From the NCBI GenBank assembly GCA_021821305.1, contig JAKACP010000001.1, positions 682,001 through 746,000 on the forward strand: 64,000 nt of DNA, written 5' to 3'. A program made the position numbers and the translations under genes. The notes below the pieces were generated by a model. It was not told the origin of the DNA, did not search any database, and worked only from the letters and a program-made list of their open reading frames with translations. Positions 16,259-24,155 of this stretch are shown piece by piece (position 1 is the first letter of the stretch; each line of letters begins with the position of its first letter). Origin of the DNA: a bacterium (GTDB lineage Bacteria; Patescibacteria; Paceibacteria; Moranbacterales; UBA1568).

Positions 16259-16977
16259 GACGCTTTTTTCCCTATATGGTCCTTCCGCGGCGCCGGCGGC
16301 GAGAAGTGTTCCTTCTCGAGGAAGAAGAGGAGAAGCCCCTCCGTCGCGAACGCCTCGAACATCTCGCGATCCTCATGCCGGTTGACCGCCTTCGGGAACA
16401 CGAGGTATGACGAATAGGGGCCGATCGATTTCGGCGAGCGCGCGATCACGTAGCCGCCCTCCTCGCGGAACACCTGCTCCGAGGCGAGGAGCGTCTCGAT
16501 CGGCATCGAAAAACATCCTTCGTCCTTCCCTTCGCGGATCTCCTTCTCCAACTTTTTCCGCCCGCGATCGATGATGCGCAGGGAGAACGAATCCGACTTG
16601 GAGAAGAGGAGGATGGCCTTCGCGAGCGACTGGTAGACGTTCTTCTTCTCCCCCTTCCGGAACAGCACGGCCGCATCGGGCAGATCGAGCACGAGGCTCA
16701 TCATGAGGTCCATCTTCCGGTTCACCTCCCCGATATACGAATATGAATCCGAGAGATCCCGCGTGATGTCGTGCCGCTCCCGCTGCAGCTGGAGCTTCTC
16801 GGAGAGATGACGGACAACCGCACGATCCTTGGCGAAATAGATGAAATATCCGATGGCGCCGAAGAGGAAGATGACTATGGCCTCGACCGATTCTTCCGGA
16901 ATATCGGAAAATTTCCCGCGGACCAGTTCCGGGGTGATCACCGCGAACCCGAACAGTATGAGGTATATCCAGTGCAT
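16255..16977 (-). CDS. Membrane protein with coiled coil and GAF-like domain
   Basis: 240 residues. Two membrane helices (about 3-18 and 32-50) are followed by a charged helix that may form a coiled coil (52-85, SEKLQLQRERHDITRDLSD). A globular region (about 90-225) has the hydrophobic pattern of a GAF-type sensor. No His-kinase or cyclase domain is attached. It overlaps the GT4 gene by 4 bases and follows galU by 10 bases, so it is part of the envelope-glycan operon and may regulate it. The GAF assignment is by pattern only. Confidence 0.6.
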   Translation of the reverse strand: MHWIYLILFGFAVITPELVRGKFSDIPEESVEAIVIFLFGAIGYFIYFAKDRAVVRHLSEKLQLQRERHDITRDLSDSYSYIGEVNRKMDLMMSLVLDLPDAAVLFRKGEKKNVYQSLAKAILLFSKSDSFSLRIIDRGRKKLEKEIREGKDEGCFSMPIETLLASEQVFREEGGYVIARSPKSIGPYSSYLVFPKAVNRHEDREMFEAFATEGLLLFFLEKEHFSPPAPRKDHIGKKAS

Positions 16978-16987
16978 AGTCCGTCCG

Positions 16988-17875
16988 CTACGATCGTGCG
17001 AGTGATTGCAGATAGATTCCGAGCTTGTGCTTCATCTCCGGGTGCCTCAGTCCGTAGTGTATCGTCGCGCGGAGGAACCCGAACTTGTCCCCGGTGTCGA
17101 GCCATTCGCCTTCGAGCATGCGCCCGTACATCGGCAGCCCCTTTCCGAGCATGATCTCGAACGCATCCGCGAGACGGATCTCGCCGGATTTCCCCGACTC
17201 CATCCCGGCGAGCGTCTCGAGCACGTCGCGCGTGATGATATATTTTCCGACCGCGACGGCCCGGCTCGGCGCGTCTTCCGGTTTCGGTTTCTCGACCATA
17301 TGGTCCACCTTCCAATCCCGATCGCCTTTCCGCTCGCCGCCGATCACGCCGAACTTGGAGACATCCTCGAGAGGCACTTCCGAGAGCCCGATGATCGGCG
17401 CCTGGTATTCCTCGTAGGCCTCGATGAGCTGGCGCGCCGCGGGCACCTCGCTGTCGTAGAGGCAGTCGCCGAACATGACGAGCACCGACTCGTCATCGTC
17501 CACGAGATGCGCCGCCTGGAGCAGAGCGTGTCCGTCGCCGAGCGGCACCGGCTGACGCACGTAGGAGAACTTGGCGAGACTCGAGATGTTCTTCACCACT
17601 TCCAGGAGCTCATGCTTGTTCTTCTCGACGAGCGTCGTCTCGAGCTCGTAGGACACGTCGAAGTGATCCTCGATCGCCCGCTTGCCCCGTCCCGTCACGA
17701 AGATGATCTCCTCGATGCCGGAGGCGACCGCCTCCTCGACGAGGTACTGCACGACCGGCTTGTCCACGACCGGGAGCATTTCCTTGGGCTGTGCCTTGGT
17801 CGCCGGGAGGAACCGTGTCCCGAAACCCGCTACCGGAAAAATCGCCTTCTTCACCTTCCGTCCCGTATAGTCCAT
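16988..17875 (-). CDS. galU: UTP-glucose-1-phosphate uridylyltransferase
   Basis: 295-residue nucleotidyltransferase making UDP-glucose. The pyrophosphorylase signature GFGTRFLPATKAQPKEMLPV (18-37) carries the catalytic Arg and Lys. MFGDCLYD supplies the metal-binding Asp and VEKPKPEDAPS the sugar-binding region. Length is typical of bacterial GalU and distinguishes it from the shorter RmlA next door. Start context aaccatATG lacks a Shine-Dalgarno sequence. First gene of the galU-orf-GT4-DUF4012-murJ row. Confidence 0.95.
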   Translation of the reverse strand: MDYTGRKVKKAIFPVAGFGTRFLPATKAQPKEMLPVVDKPVVQYLVEEAVASGIEEIIFVTGRGKRAIEDHFDVSYELETTLVEKNKHELLEVVKNISSLAKFSYVRQPVPLGDGHALLQAAHLVDDDESVLVMFGDCLYDSEVPAARQLIEAYEEYQAPIIGLSEVPLEDVSKFGVIGGERKGDRDWKVDHMVEKPKPEDAPSRAVAVGKYIITRDVLETLAGMESGKSGEIRLADAFEIMLGKGLPMYGRMLEGEWLDTGDKFGFLRATIHYGLRHPEMKHKLGIYLQSLARS

Positions 17876-17937
17876 ATGGTTCCGTTTTCAATGATTCGTA
17901 TGGCGCCATTCTAACAGGAAAACTCCCCCCAAGACAG

Positions 17938-17966
17938 TTGACGTAATCAATTAATAATGATATAAT
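17938..17966 (+). promoter_or_regulatory. Strong sigma70-type promoter facing a terminator
   Basis: TTGACG (17938-17943), 17 AT-rich bases and TATAAT (17961-17966) on the plus strand. No plus-strand gene follows; the hairpin at 17986-18017 lies about 20 bases after the expected start. A transcript of about 45 bases would result. It lies between galU and rmlA, which are both on the other strand. Confidence 0.55.
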
Positions 17967-17985
17967 ATAATTTGTATACGACGCA

Positions 17986-18017
17986 GAAAAACCGCCACGA
18001 GGGCGGTTTTCGTTTTT
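17986..18017. terminator. Bidirectional terminator between rmlA and galU
   Basis: Perfect stem AAAACCGCC/GGCGGTTTT with a 5-base loop. The plus strand continues TTTTCGTTTTT and the minus strand reads a five-T run. It ends the minus-strand rml operon and would also stop the plus-strand promoter at 17938. Confidence 0.85.
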
Positions 18018-18028
18018 CGAAGGCGCAC

Positions 18029-18823
18029 TTACTTCCGAAGCGAGACGAGCCGCTTGAACTCAGCGTTGAAATCGGCGAGCGCCTCGTTGATCCGCGGGTC
18101 GAAGCGGCTCCGGAAATCGTGCTCCCGCACATATGCGCTCGCCGCAAAAAGCGATTCGTGCGTGCCGGTATCGAAATAGGCGCCTTCGATCACCCGCACG
18201 TCGAGCATCCCGCGTTTCAGATAATACTGATGTATGTCGGTGATCTCGAGTTCGCCGCGCTCCGACAGCTCAAGCCCCTTCGCGACCTCGACGACACTCG
18301 ACTCGAATATGTAGACACCGGGAATGGCGAACATGCTCTTCGGCGAGCTCGGCTTTTCCTCGATCGAGATCGCTTTCCCGTCCGCATCGAACTCCACCAC
18401 CCCGAACCGTTCCGGATCCGGGACTTCCTTGGCGAAGATTCGGCCGCCTTTTTCGAAGCTCCGGATCGCCTCGGTGAAATCATCCTCGAAGATGTTGTCC
18501 CCGAGTACGAGCGTCGTCGCTTCCCCATCGATGAAATCCTCCGCCAGGATGAACGCTTCCGCGAGACCGCGAGGCGACTTCTGCACGATGAACGAGAGGT
18601 TGATGCCGAACTTCCGGAACATCGATCCGAGCAGATTCAAGAAATGCCCCGAATGATCCGGCGCGACGATGATGAGGATATCCGTGATCCCTGCCTGGAT
18701 GAGCGTGTTGAGCGGATAGAAGATCATCGGTCGGTCATACACCGGCAGGAGCTGCTTCGACGTGACGGCTGTCAGCGGCAGGAGCCGCGTGCCGGTCCCG
18801 CCGGCGAGAATGATGCCTTTCAT
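18029..18823 (-). CDS. rmlA: Glucose-1-phosphate thymidylyltransferase (short form)
   Basis: 264-residue nucleotidyltransferase forming dTDP-glucose, first step of dTDP-L-rhamnose synthesis. The signature GGTGTRLLPLTAVTSKQLLP (8-27) and LVLGDNIFED with the metal-binding Asp are conserved. EEKPSSPKS and FDTGTHESL match RmlA. It lacks the C-terminal helical region of the 290-residue RmlA-long type and resembles the short RmlA2-like form. It ends the rmlC-rmlB-rmlD-rmlA operon. Start cctATG without a Shine-Dalgarno sequence. Confidence 0.93.
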   Translation of the reverse strand: MKGIILAGGTGTRLLPLTAVTSKQLLPVYDRPMIFYPLNTLIQAGITDILIIVAPDHSGHFLNLLGSMFRKFGINLSFIVQKSPRGLAEAFILAEDFIDGEATTLVLGDNIFEDDFTEAIRSFEKGGRIFAKEVPDPERFGVVEFDADGKAISIEEKPSSPKSMFAIPGVYIFESSVVEVAKGLELSERGELEITDIHQYYLKRGMLDVRVIEGAYFDTGTHESLFAASAYVREHDFRSRFDPRINEALADFNAEFKRLVSLRK

Positions 18824-18841
18824 AGGAAAACGATTTATGAG

Positions 18842-19789
18842 TTATCGCGCCTCGTTCGCGTGACCGGATCCGAGGAATTCCTCGAGCGCCTCGGTGTACG
18901 GGCGGAGCGGCAGGAATCTGGTGTTGAGGAGTGCCGAGCACTTCGGACGTCTGGCCGGTCGCGGGAACGTATCGGCTGCGACCGGCTTCACGGTCACATC
19001 CATGCCAGCCACCTTGAAAAGCTCCTGCGCAGCCTCGTACCAGGTCGCCGCGCCTTCGTTGACGATGTGATAGATACCGGAGGGCGAGCCGCTCTGCTCG
19101 AGCACTTTGCTCGCGAGCGCGAGGTCCGGCGCGTAGGTGAAACAACTTTTCTCGTCATCGACGACCGTCACCTCTTTCTTATCCTGAGCGACCTCGAGCA
19201 TCTTCTCAAAGAAACTCTTCTTTCCGATCGCCGATGCCGCCGGCTTGCCGAAGAGCTTCGAGAGGCGGATGAGATAGAATGTCCCTCCGACGGACTGCAC
19301 GGCTCTTTCCCCTCGCAGCTTGCTCTCGCCATAGCGCGAGATGGGATTAGGGACCGATGTCTCATCATACCCGGGAGAGGACGATCCGGCGCCGCAACAT
19401 CCTCCGCCGCAACATCCTGTCTTCACCTTGTTTTCTTCCAGATCCCCGTCGAACACGTAGTCCGTCGAGTAGTGGATGAGGGCCGCGTCCATATCCTTCG
19501 CGAGACGCGCCAGGAACCCGGGTACCTCGGCGTTGAGAAGCACCGCCTTGCGGTATTCGTCCTCGTCCTCCTCGCACTGATCGACGGCGTTGTACGCCAC
19601 GGCGTTTACGATGAGCGCAGGCGCGAATCCGCGGATCTTCCGCTCGGCGGCGGCGAAGTCCGTGACGTCGATATCCTCATAGTCCCACGCCGCGACCTCG
19701 TAGCCCTCGTCCTCGCGATACGTACGCGCGAGCTCCTGCCCGAGCATCCCCTTGGCCCCGAGGATCAGGACCTTTCTCTTACTTTCCAT
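18842..19789 (-). CDS. rmlD: dTDP-4-dehydrorhamnose reductase with Cys-rich insertion
   Basis: 315-residue NADPH-dependent SDR that makes the final step to dTDP-L-rhamnose. The nucleotide loop GAKGMLGQEL (about 10-19), STDYVFDG and the catalytic YGESKLRGE (Tyr-x3-Lys) are present. Unusual: between YVFDGD and NPISRYG the loop holds GCCGGGCCGAG, encoded by a tandem 15-base duplication. Family members have a short acidic loop there. Two other ATGs, 12 and 21 bases upstream, are possible. The frame overlaps the rmlB end by 11 bases. Confidence 0.92.
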   Translation of the reverse strand: MESKRKVLILGAKGMLGQELARTYREDEGYEVAAWDYEDIDVTDFAAAERKIRGFAPALIVNAVAYNAVDQCEEDEDEYRKAVLLNAEVPGFLARLAKDMDAALIHYSTDYVFDGDLEENKVKTGCCGGGCCGAGSSSPGYDETSVPNPISRYGESKLRGERAVQSVGGTFYLIRLSKLFGKPAASAIGKKSFFEKMLEVAQDKKEVTVVDDEKSCFTYAPDLALASKVLEQSGSPSGIYHIVNEGAATWYEAAQELFKVAGMDVTVKPVAADTFPRPARRPKCSALLNTRFLPLRPYTEALEEFLGSGHANEAR

Positions 19790-20783
19790 ATTGCCGTTCA
19801 TAATAGTCACGATACTCGCCGGATTTCACGCGCTTCCACCAGTCCTCGTTGTCCCGGTACCACGCCACGGTCTTTCGCAACCCTTCCTCGAGATCGACCG
19901 ACGGCTCCCAGCCGAGTTCGTTTCTTATCTTCGAGAAATCGATGGCGTAGCGTCGGTCATGGCCGGGGCGGTCCTTCACGTATTCGATGCGGTCCTCGCC
20001 CTCGCCGAGGATCTCGAGCAGTTTCTTCACGATCCAGATATTCGGACGCTCCCCGTTGCCGCCGATGCAGTAGGTCTCGCCGATCGTCCCGCGCTCGAGG
20101 ATGTCCGCGATCGCGCGGCAGTGATCCTCGACATGAAGCCAGTCGCGGACCTGCAGTCCGTCGCCGTACACGGGCACCGTGCCTCCTTCGAGGAGGTTCG
20201 TGATCGCGAGCGGGATCAGTTTTTCCGGAAAGTGGTACGGCCCGTAATTGTTCGAGCAGTTCGAGATGGTCACGGGCAGTCCGTAGGTCTCATGATAGGC
20301 CCGGACGAGATGGTCCGACGATGCCTTGGAGGCGCTGTACGGGCTCCGCGGATCGTAGGGGGTATGTTCGTCGAACGGCGCGTCGCCCTGTCCGAGCGAA
20401 CCGAAGACCTCGTCGGTCGAGACATGGTGGAACCGCTTGAGGCCGTTCTTGCGGGCCGCTTCGAGGAGCACATAGGTGCCGATGACGTTCGTCCGGATGA
20501 ACGCCTCGGGATCGAGGATGGAGCGGTCCACGTGCGACTCCGCCGCGAAGTGGATCACCGCGTCCGCCTCGGCGACGAGCGGGTCCACTGTGCCGGCATC
20601 CGTGATGTCGCCTTTCACGAACCGGTATCGGCCGTCCCCTTCCCAGCGTTTCACGTTCTCGAGATTCCCCGCGTACGTGAGAAGATCGAGGTTGACGACC
20701 TCGTGCTCCGGATATTTCAGCAAGATATGATGAATAAAATTGGAGCCTATAAAACCAGCTCCTCCGGTTACAAGTATTTTCAT
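19779..20783 (-). CDS. rmlB: dTDP-glucose 4,6-dehydratase
   Basis: 334-residue extended SDR forming dTDP-4-keto-6-deoxyglucose. The NAD loop GGAGFIGSNF (7-16), the active-site triad Thr-Asp-Glu within HVSTDEVFG, and YSASKASSDH with the Tyr-x3-Lys pair are all conserved. The first 24 or so codons are AT-rich and the remainder GC-rich. The start overlaps the stop of a short upstream frame that looks like a remnant of an rmlB-type 5' end (20780-20836). No Shine-Dalgarno sequence; context AAGCCTATG. Confidence 0.97.
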   Translation of the reverse strand: MKILVTGGAGFIGSNFIHHILLKYPEHEVVNLDLLTYAGNLENVKRWEGDGRYRFVKGDITDAGTVDPLVAEADAVIHFAAESHVDRSILDPEAFIRTNVIGTYVLLEAARKNGLKRFHHVSTDEVFGSLGQGDAPFDEHTPYDPRSPYSASKASSDHLVRAYHETYGLPVTISNCSNNYGPYHFPEKLIPLAITNLLEGGTVPVYGDGLQVRDWLHVEDHCRAIADILERGTIGETYCIGGNGERPNIWIVKKLLEILGEGEDRIEYVKDRPGHDRRYAIDFSKIRNELGWEPSVDLEEGLRKTVAWYRDNEDWWKRVKSGEYRDYYERQYGK

Positions 20784-20836
20784 AGGCTTATTTTTTTCTT
20801 AATTCGATCCGACCCGCCGGTGACGAGCAGTTTCAT
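20780..20836 (-). pseudogene. Remnant 5' end of an rmlB-like gene, 18-codon frame
   Basis: The minus-strand frame MKLLVTGGSDRIKKKISL ends in TGA overlapping the rmlB ATG. Its first 8 codons match rmlB (MKILVTGG) but use GC-rich codons (CTG CTC GTC ACC GGC). After GGS the NAD-loop continues as unrelated AT-rich sequence. Like the remnant before lepA, it is a GC-rich copy of the gene start sitting directly upstream of an AT-rich functional start. It could also be the leftover of another deleted SDR gene or a coupling leader. Confidence 0.6.
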
Positions 20837-20848
20837 AGTGTCTGATGT

Positions 20849-21397
20849 TTAAAAACGGAATACGGACCCGACCGCCGCGAGAAGCGGCTGTGCCTTGTCC
20901 TTTTCGGAGACGATATACGTCCCTTTCGGCCACGCGATCCCGATCGCCGGATCGTCATACCGGACGCCGCCGTCATGGTCCGGCGCATAGACGTTCGTGC
21001 ACTTGTACTGGAACATGGTGTCGTCCTCGAGCGCGAGGAACCCGTGCGCGAACCCGGCCGGGATCCAGAACTGCCGGTGGTTCTCCGCCGACAGCTCCAC
21101 CGATACGTATTTCCCGAACGAAGACGACCCTCCCCGGAGATCGACCGCGACATCGAATACGCGTCCGCGGAGGACCTGCACGAGCTTGCCCTGCGCATAG
21201 GGCGGCGATTGGAAGTGGAGCCCGCGCAAGACGCCCTTCTTCGAGACCGAGAGATTGTCCTGCACGAACGCGGCCGGGATCCCCGCTTCCTCATACCGCT
21301 TCGCGTTGTAGGTCTCTATGAAAAACCCGCGCTCATCCGAGAATGTTTTCGGTTCGATGATGAGTAGTCCCTCGATGTCCGTCCTGATGATGTCCAT
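20849..21397 (-). CDS. rmlC: dTDP-4-dehydrorhamnose 3,5-epimerase
   Basis: 182-residue cupin enzyme that epimerises dTDP-4-keto-6-deoxyglucose at C3 and C5. The substrate motif ERGFFIETYN (23-32), the catalytic His in GVLRGLHFQSPP (about 55-66) and GKYVSVELS are present. So are the Tyr/Asp region YKCTNVYAPDHDGG and the Trp-Pro motif IAWPKG. Length and order are typical. First gene of the rmlC-rmlB-rmlD-rmlA operon. Start gatcgctATG, no Shine-Dalgarno sequence. Confidence 0.96.
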   Translation of the reverse strand: MDIIRTDIEGLLIIEPKTFSDERGFFIETYNAKRYEEAGIPAAFVQDNLSVSKKGVLRGLHFQSPPYAQGKLVQVLRGRVFDVAVDLRGGSSSFGKYVSVELSAENHRQFWIPAGFAHGFLALEDDTMFQYKCTNVYAPDHDGGVRYDDPAIGIAWPKGTYIVSEKDKAQPLLAAVGSVFRF

Positions 21398-21419
21398 AGC
21401 GATCGATATGATCCGTTGA

Positions 21420-22661
21420 TTATGCGATCGGGAATTCCCGACACGACGCCTTCACCTCCCGCTTCGCCCGCGCCGCGACCGACGTATCCCCTCCGGAACG
21501 CAGTACCTCGTCGATCCATCCCGCGATGCGTCGCATTTCCGGTGCCCGCATCCCGCGCGTCGTCGCGGCCGGGACACCGAGACGGATACCCGACGGATCC
21601 GACGGCCCCCTCGGATCGTCCGGGACGACGTTCTTGTTCACCGAGATGCCGATCCCGTCGAGCAGATCCTGCGCCGTGCGGCCGGATATGCCGTACGAGG
21701 CGACGGTATCGATGAGGAGCATGTGGTTGTCCGTCCCGCCGAAGACGGGCACGACCCCGCGTGCGCGGAACTCCTTCTCGAGCGCCTTCGCGTTCGAGAG
21801 GATCCGCTTCGCGTATGTCCGGAATCCCGGTGTCGCGGCTTCGCCGAAGGCGACCGCTTTGGCCGCGATCGTATGCATATGCGGCCCACCCTGGGTTCCC
21901 GGAAACACCGCCTTGTCTATCCGATCGGCGAACGCCTCCGTGGAAAGGATGAGCCCTCCGCGGGGTCCGCGGAGCGTCTTGTGCGTCGTCGCCGTCACGA
22001 TATCGAAAAAAGGCACGGGTGACAGAAGTGCACGCCCGGCGACGAGTCCCGCGATATGAGCCATGTCCATCATCGGCACCGCGCCTGCCTTCCTCGCGAT
22101 CGCGGCGAACCGTTCATAGTCGATGGTCCGCGTGTAGGAAGAGAATCCGGCGAGCATGAGTTTCGGCTTCTCCTTGTTCGCGAGCCGTTCGAGTTTCGCG
22201 TAATCGATACTTCCGTCCGCCTCCGTCTTGTAATGCGCGAAACGATAGATCTTCGCGGGAAGCGTCACCGAGGCGCCGTGCGTGAGATGCCCGCCGTGGG
22301 AGAGATCCATCCCGAGCACGGTATCGCCGGGATTCAGCACGGCCATGTACGCGGCGAGATTCGCCGCGGCGCCCGAGTGCGGCTGGACGTTGGCGTGCTC
22401 CGCCCCGAAGAGCGCCTTCGCGCGGTCGATCGCGAGGCTCTCGATCGCATCCGTCCACTCCTGTCCCCCGTAGTACCGCTTGCCCGGATACCCTTCCGCA
22501 TACTTGTTCGAGAGCACGGACCCGAGCGCCTCGAAAACCGCTTGGGATACGTAGTTCTCCGAAGCGATCATCTCGAGACCGTCTTGTTGCCGTTTCGCTT
22601 CGCCGCGCAGGATGCGGGCGACGTCCGGGTCGGTTTTCCTGAGAGGGTTCATATATGCCAT
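21420..22661 (-). CDS. glyA: Serine hydroxymethyltransferase
   Basis: 413-residue PLP enzyme interconverting serine and glycine and supplying one-carbon units. The N-terminal region SENYVSQAV, the GAAANLAAY cofactor-binding region, the Asp in MDMAHIAGLVA and the PLP Lys in TATTHKTLRGPRGG identify it. The ATG at 22661 was chosen because AGGGGA lies just upstream and the length then fits the family. The frame extends to 22733, but that stretch contains the preceding gene's terminator. ATGs at 22676 and 22652 are alternatives. Confidence 0.96.
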   Translation of the reverse strand: MAYMNPLRKTDPDVARILRGEAKRQQDGLEMIASENYVSQAVFEALGSVLSNKYAEGYPGKRYYGGQEWTDAIESLAIDRAKALFGAEHANVQPHSGAAANLAAYMAVLNPGDTVLGMDLSHGGHLTHGASVTLPAKIYRFAHYKTEADGSIDYAKLERLANKEKPKLMLAGFSSYTRTIDYERFAAIARKAGAVPMMDMAHIAGLVAGRALLSPVPFFDIVTATTHKTLRGPRGGLILSTEAFADRIDKAVFPGTQGGPHMHTIAAKAVAFGEAATPGFRTYAKRILSNAKALEKEFRARGVVPVFGGTDNHMLLIDTVASYGISGRTAQDLLDGIGISVNKNVVPDDPRGPSDPSGIRLGVPAATTRGMRAPEMRRIAGWIDEVLRSGGDTSVAARAKREVKASCREFPIA

Positions 22662-22686
22662 TTTCCCCTGAATCATACCTTCTGTC

Positions 22687-22721
22687 AAAACGAAAGCCGC
22701 CCTGACGGGAGTCGGGGCGGC
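22687..22721 (-). terminator. Intrinsic terminator between the KH-domain gene and glyA
   Basis: The minus-strand stem GCCGCCCCGAC/GTCAGGGCGGC with loop TCCC is followed by TTTCGTTTTG. It separates the KH-domain gene from glyA, although the glyA frame is open through it. Confidence 0.85.
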
Positions 22722-22739
22722 CGTATGGTACACGTATGA

Positions 22740-23132
22740 TCAGATCCGGATGTCGTTCATCACGTCATCGAGGGTCTTCTTCGGTTCCTCCGCTCGGGGA
22801 GCCGGTTCCGCGGGTGCCATCGGTTCGGACGTCTGCGGGGCCTCCGTCGGCTGCGCCTCGCGCCGCTCGCCGCGGGTCGATCCTTCCGGTTCGTTGATCT
22901 TGAGGTTCACGCGGGCATTGTTCTTGGCACCGATCACGCGCAGGAGCGTGCGGAGCGCCTTGGCGGTCATTCCTTCGCGTCCGATCACCATGCCCATATC
23001 TTCCTGATGCACGTCGAGGGTGATGAGCACGCCCATCTCGTCTATCTTCCGTTCCACCTTGACCGATTCCGGATGATCGACGAGCGCCTTCACCACGTAT
23101 TCGATGAACTCTTGATCCCTGTTTTCTGACAT
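22740..23132 (-). CDS. KhpA-like KH-domain RNA-binding protein with C-terminal tail
   Basis: 130 residues. The first 80 or so form a single KH domain: EYVVKALVDHPESVKVE, then the RNA-binding loop GMVIGREGMTAKALRTLL (GxxG = GREG). KhpA proteins are normally about 75-80 residues and work with KhpB/Jag on mRNA in cell-envelope control. This one adds a 50-residue tail rich in Pro, Ala and Glu, ending in a hydrophobic-charged patch KKTLDDVMNDIRI. The tail may be a partner-binding element. No Shine-Dalgarno sequence. Confidence 0.88.
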   Translation of the reverse strand: MSENRDQEFIEYVVKALVDHPESVKVERKIDEMGVLITLDVHQEDMGMVIGREGMTAKALRTLLRVIGAKNNARVNLKINEPEGSTRGERREAQPTEAPQTSEPMAPAEPAPRAEEPKKTLDDVMNDIRI

Positions 23133-23211
23133 ACGGTTGGTACTGATTAACCGAATTATCCTGAATAAGCTCAGGCGCCTTCATTGTATGAAGAAGTCTC
23201 CTGACTGTCAA

Positions 23212-24138
23212 TCACGCCCGCGCCGCCTCCCGGACCGATTTCGCGAAGAAATACCCGATGGCGAGTATCGTGACCGAAGGCGCCAGGAAGACCGGGACAT
23301 GGGCTCCGAACCCTTCCGCGATCATGATCGTCCCGAGGGCGAGTATCGAGTACATCGCCCCGTTCTTGAGGAACTTGTACCGCTTCACCCGCTCGATGTT
23401 GGCGATCGTCAGTTGCCGCACCATGATCGCGCCGAAGCCGTTTCCGATGAGGATGAGCGGGACGGAAAAGGTGAACGCGAACGCCCCGAGGACGCCGTCT
23501 ATGGAGAACGACAGGTCGATGACCTCGAGATAGAAGACCTTGCTCACGTCCGACATCCCCATGGCCTTCGGGTCGTGGAGCATGCGCGCCTCCATCTCTT
23601 CGGCCTGTTGCCGGAATCCGTGGGTAATGAAGAAGACGGACGATCCCACGACCGCGCCGAAGGCGGCCATGGTATTCCTCTCGAGGGCGAACCAGACGAT
23701 CGCCGAAAGAAGCACCGAGACGACGGTATAGAACCACACGCCCTTCGAGAGGAAGAAGCGCTCTCCCGGAAACCCGAAGTTCTTGGGCTCGAGGAAGAGC
23801 CAGTGGAGGAACAGGAAGAGGAGGAATATCCCGCCGCCGAGGAGCAGTATCGGCGCCGACCGCTCGATCGCCTCACCTGCCGCGGGGTCGTTCGAGAACG
23901 TCGCGGTGAAGGCGCCGAGGAACCCGAGCGAGGGCACCGTCGCCCAGACGATAAGCCACGGCAGGAGTCCGCGGACGAGGAAGACCGCGAAGAATATTCC
24001 CCAGGTGATGAAGAACCGGCGCGCGCGGGCACCCATCGTCGAGAGGATCTCGGCGTTGATGATCGCGTTGTCGATACTGCTCACGCCTTCGAAAAGGGTC
24101 AATCCGACAACGATAAGCAGGATGGATGCTATATCCAT
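23212..24138 (-). CDS. DUF475/TerC-family integral membrane protein
   Basis: 308 residues with 8-9 predicted membrane helices. The two duplicated TerC-type signatures are seen: GVSSIDNAIINAEIL (about 18-32) and EVIDLSFSIDGVLGAFAF (about 190-207). Their in-membrane Asp and Asn residues suggest metal-ion transport or sensing. Known relatives (TerC, Alx, YkoY) are linked to manganese export and metal homeostasis, so this is the best guess. It follows murF by 17 bases in the same direction. Regulatory RNA motifs such as yybP-ykoY were not seen upstream. Confidence 0.88.
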   Translation of the reverse strand: MDIASILLIVVGLTLFEGVSSIDNAIINAEILSTMGARARRFFITWGIFFAVFLVRGLLPWLIVWATVPSLGFLGAFTATFSNDPAAGEAIERSAPILLLGGGIFLLFLFLHWLFLEPKNFGFPGERFFLSKGVWFYTVVSVLLSAIVWFALERNTMAAFGAVVGSSVFFITHGFRQQAEEMEARMLHDPKAMGMSDVSKVFYLEVIDLSFSIDGVLGAFAFTFSVPLILIGNGFGAIMVRQLTIANIERVKRYKFLKNGAMYSILALGTIMIAEGFGAHVPVFLAPSVTILAIGYFFAKSVREAARA

Positions 24139-24155
24139 AGAAGTCGGGTATAGGT

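Noticed and set aside
21420..22733. Glycine riboswitch before glyA
   Set aside because: The upstream stretch holds only the terminator of the preceding gene and no riboswitch-like structure.
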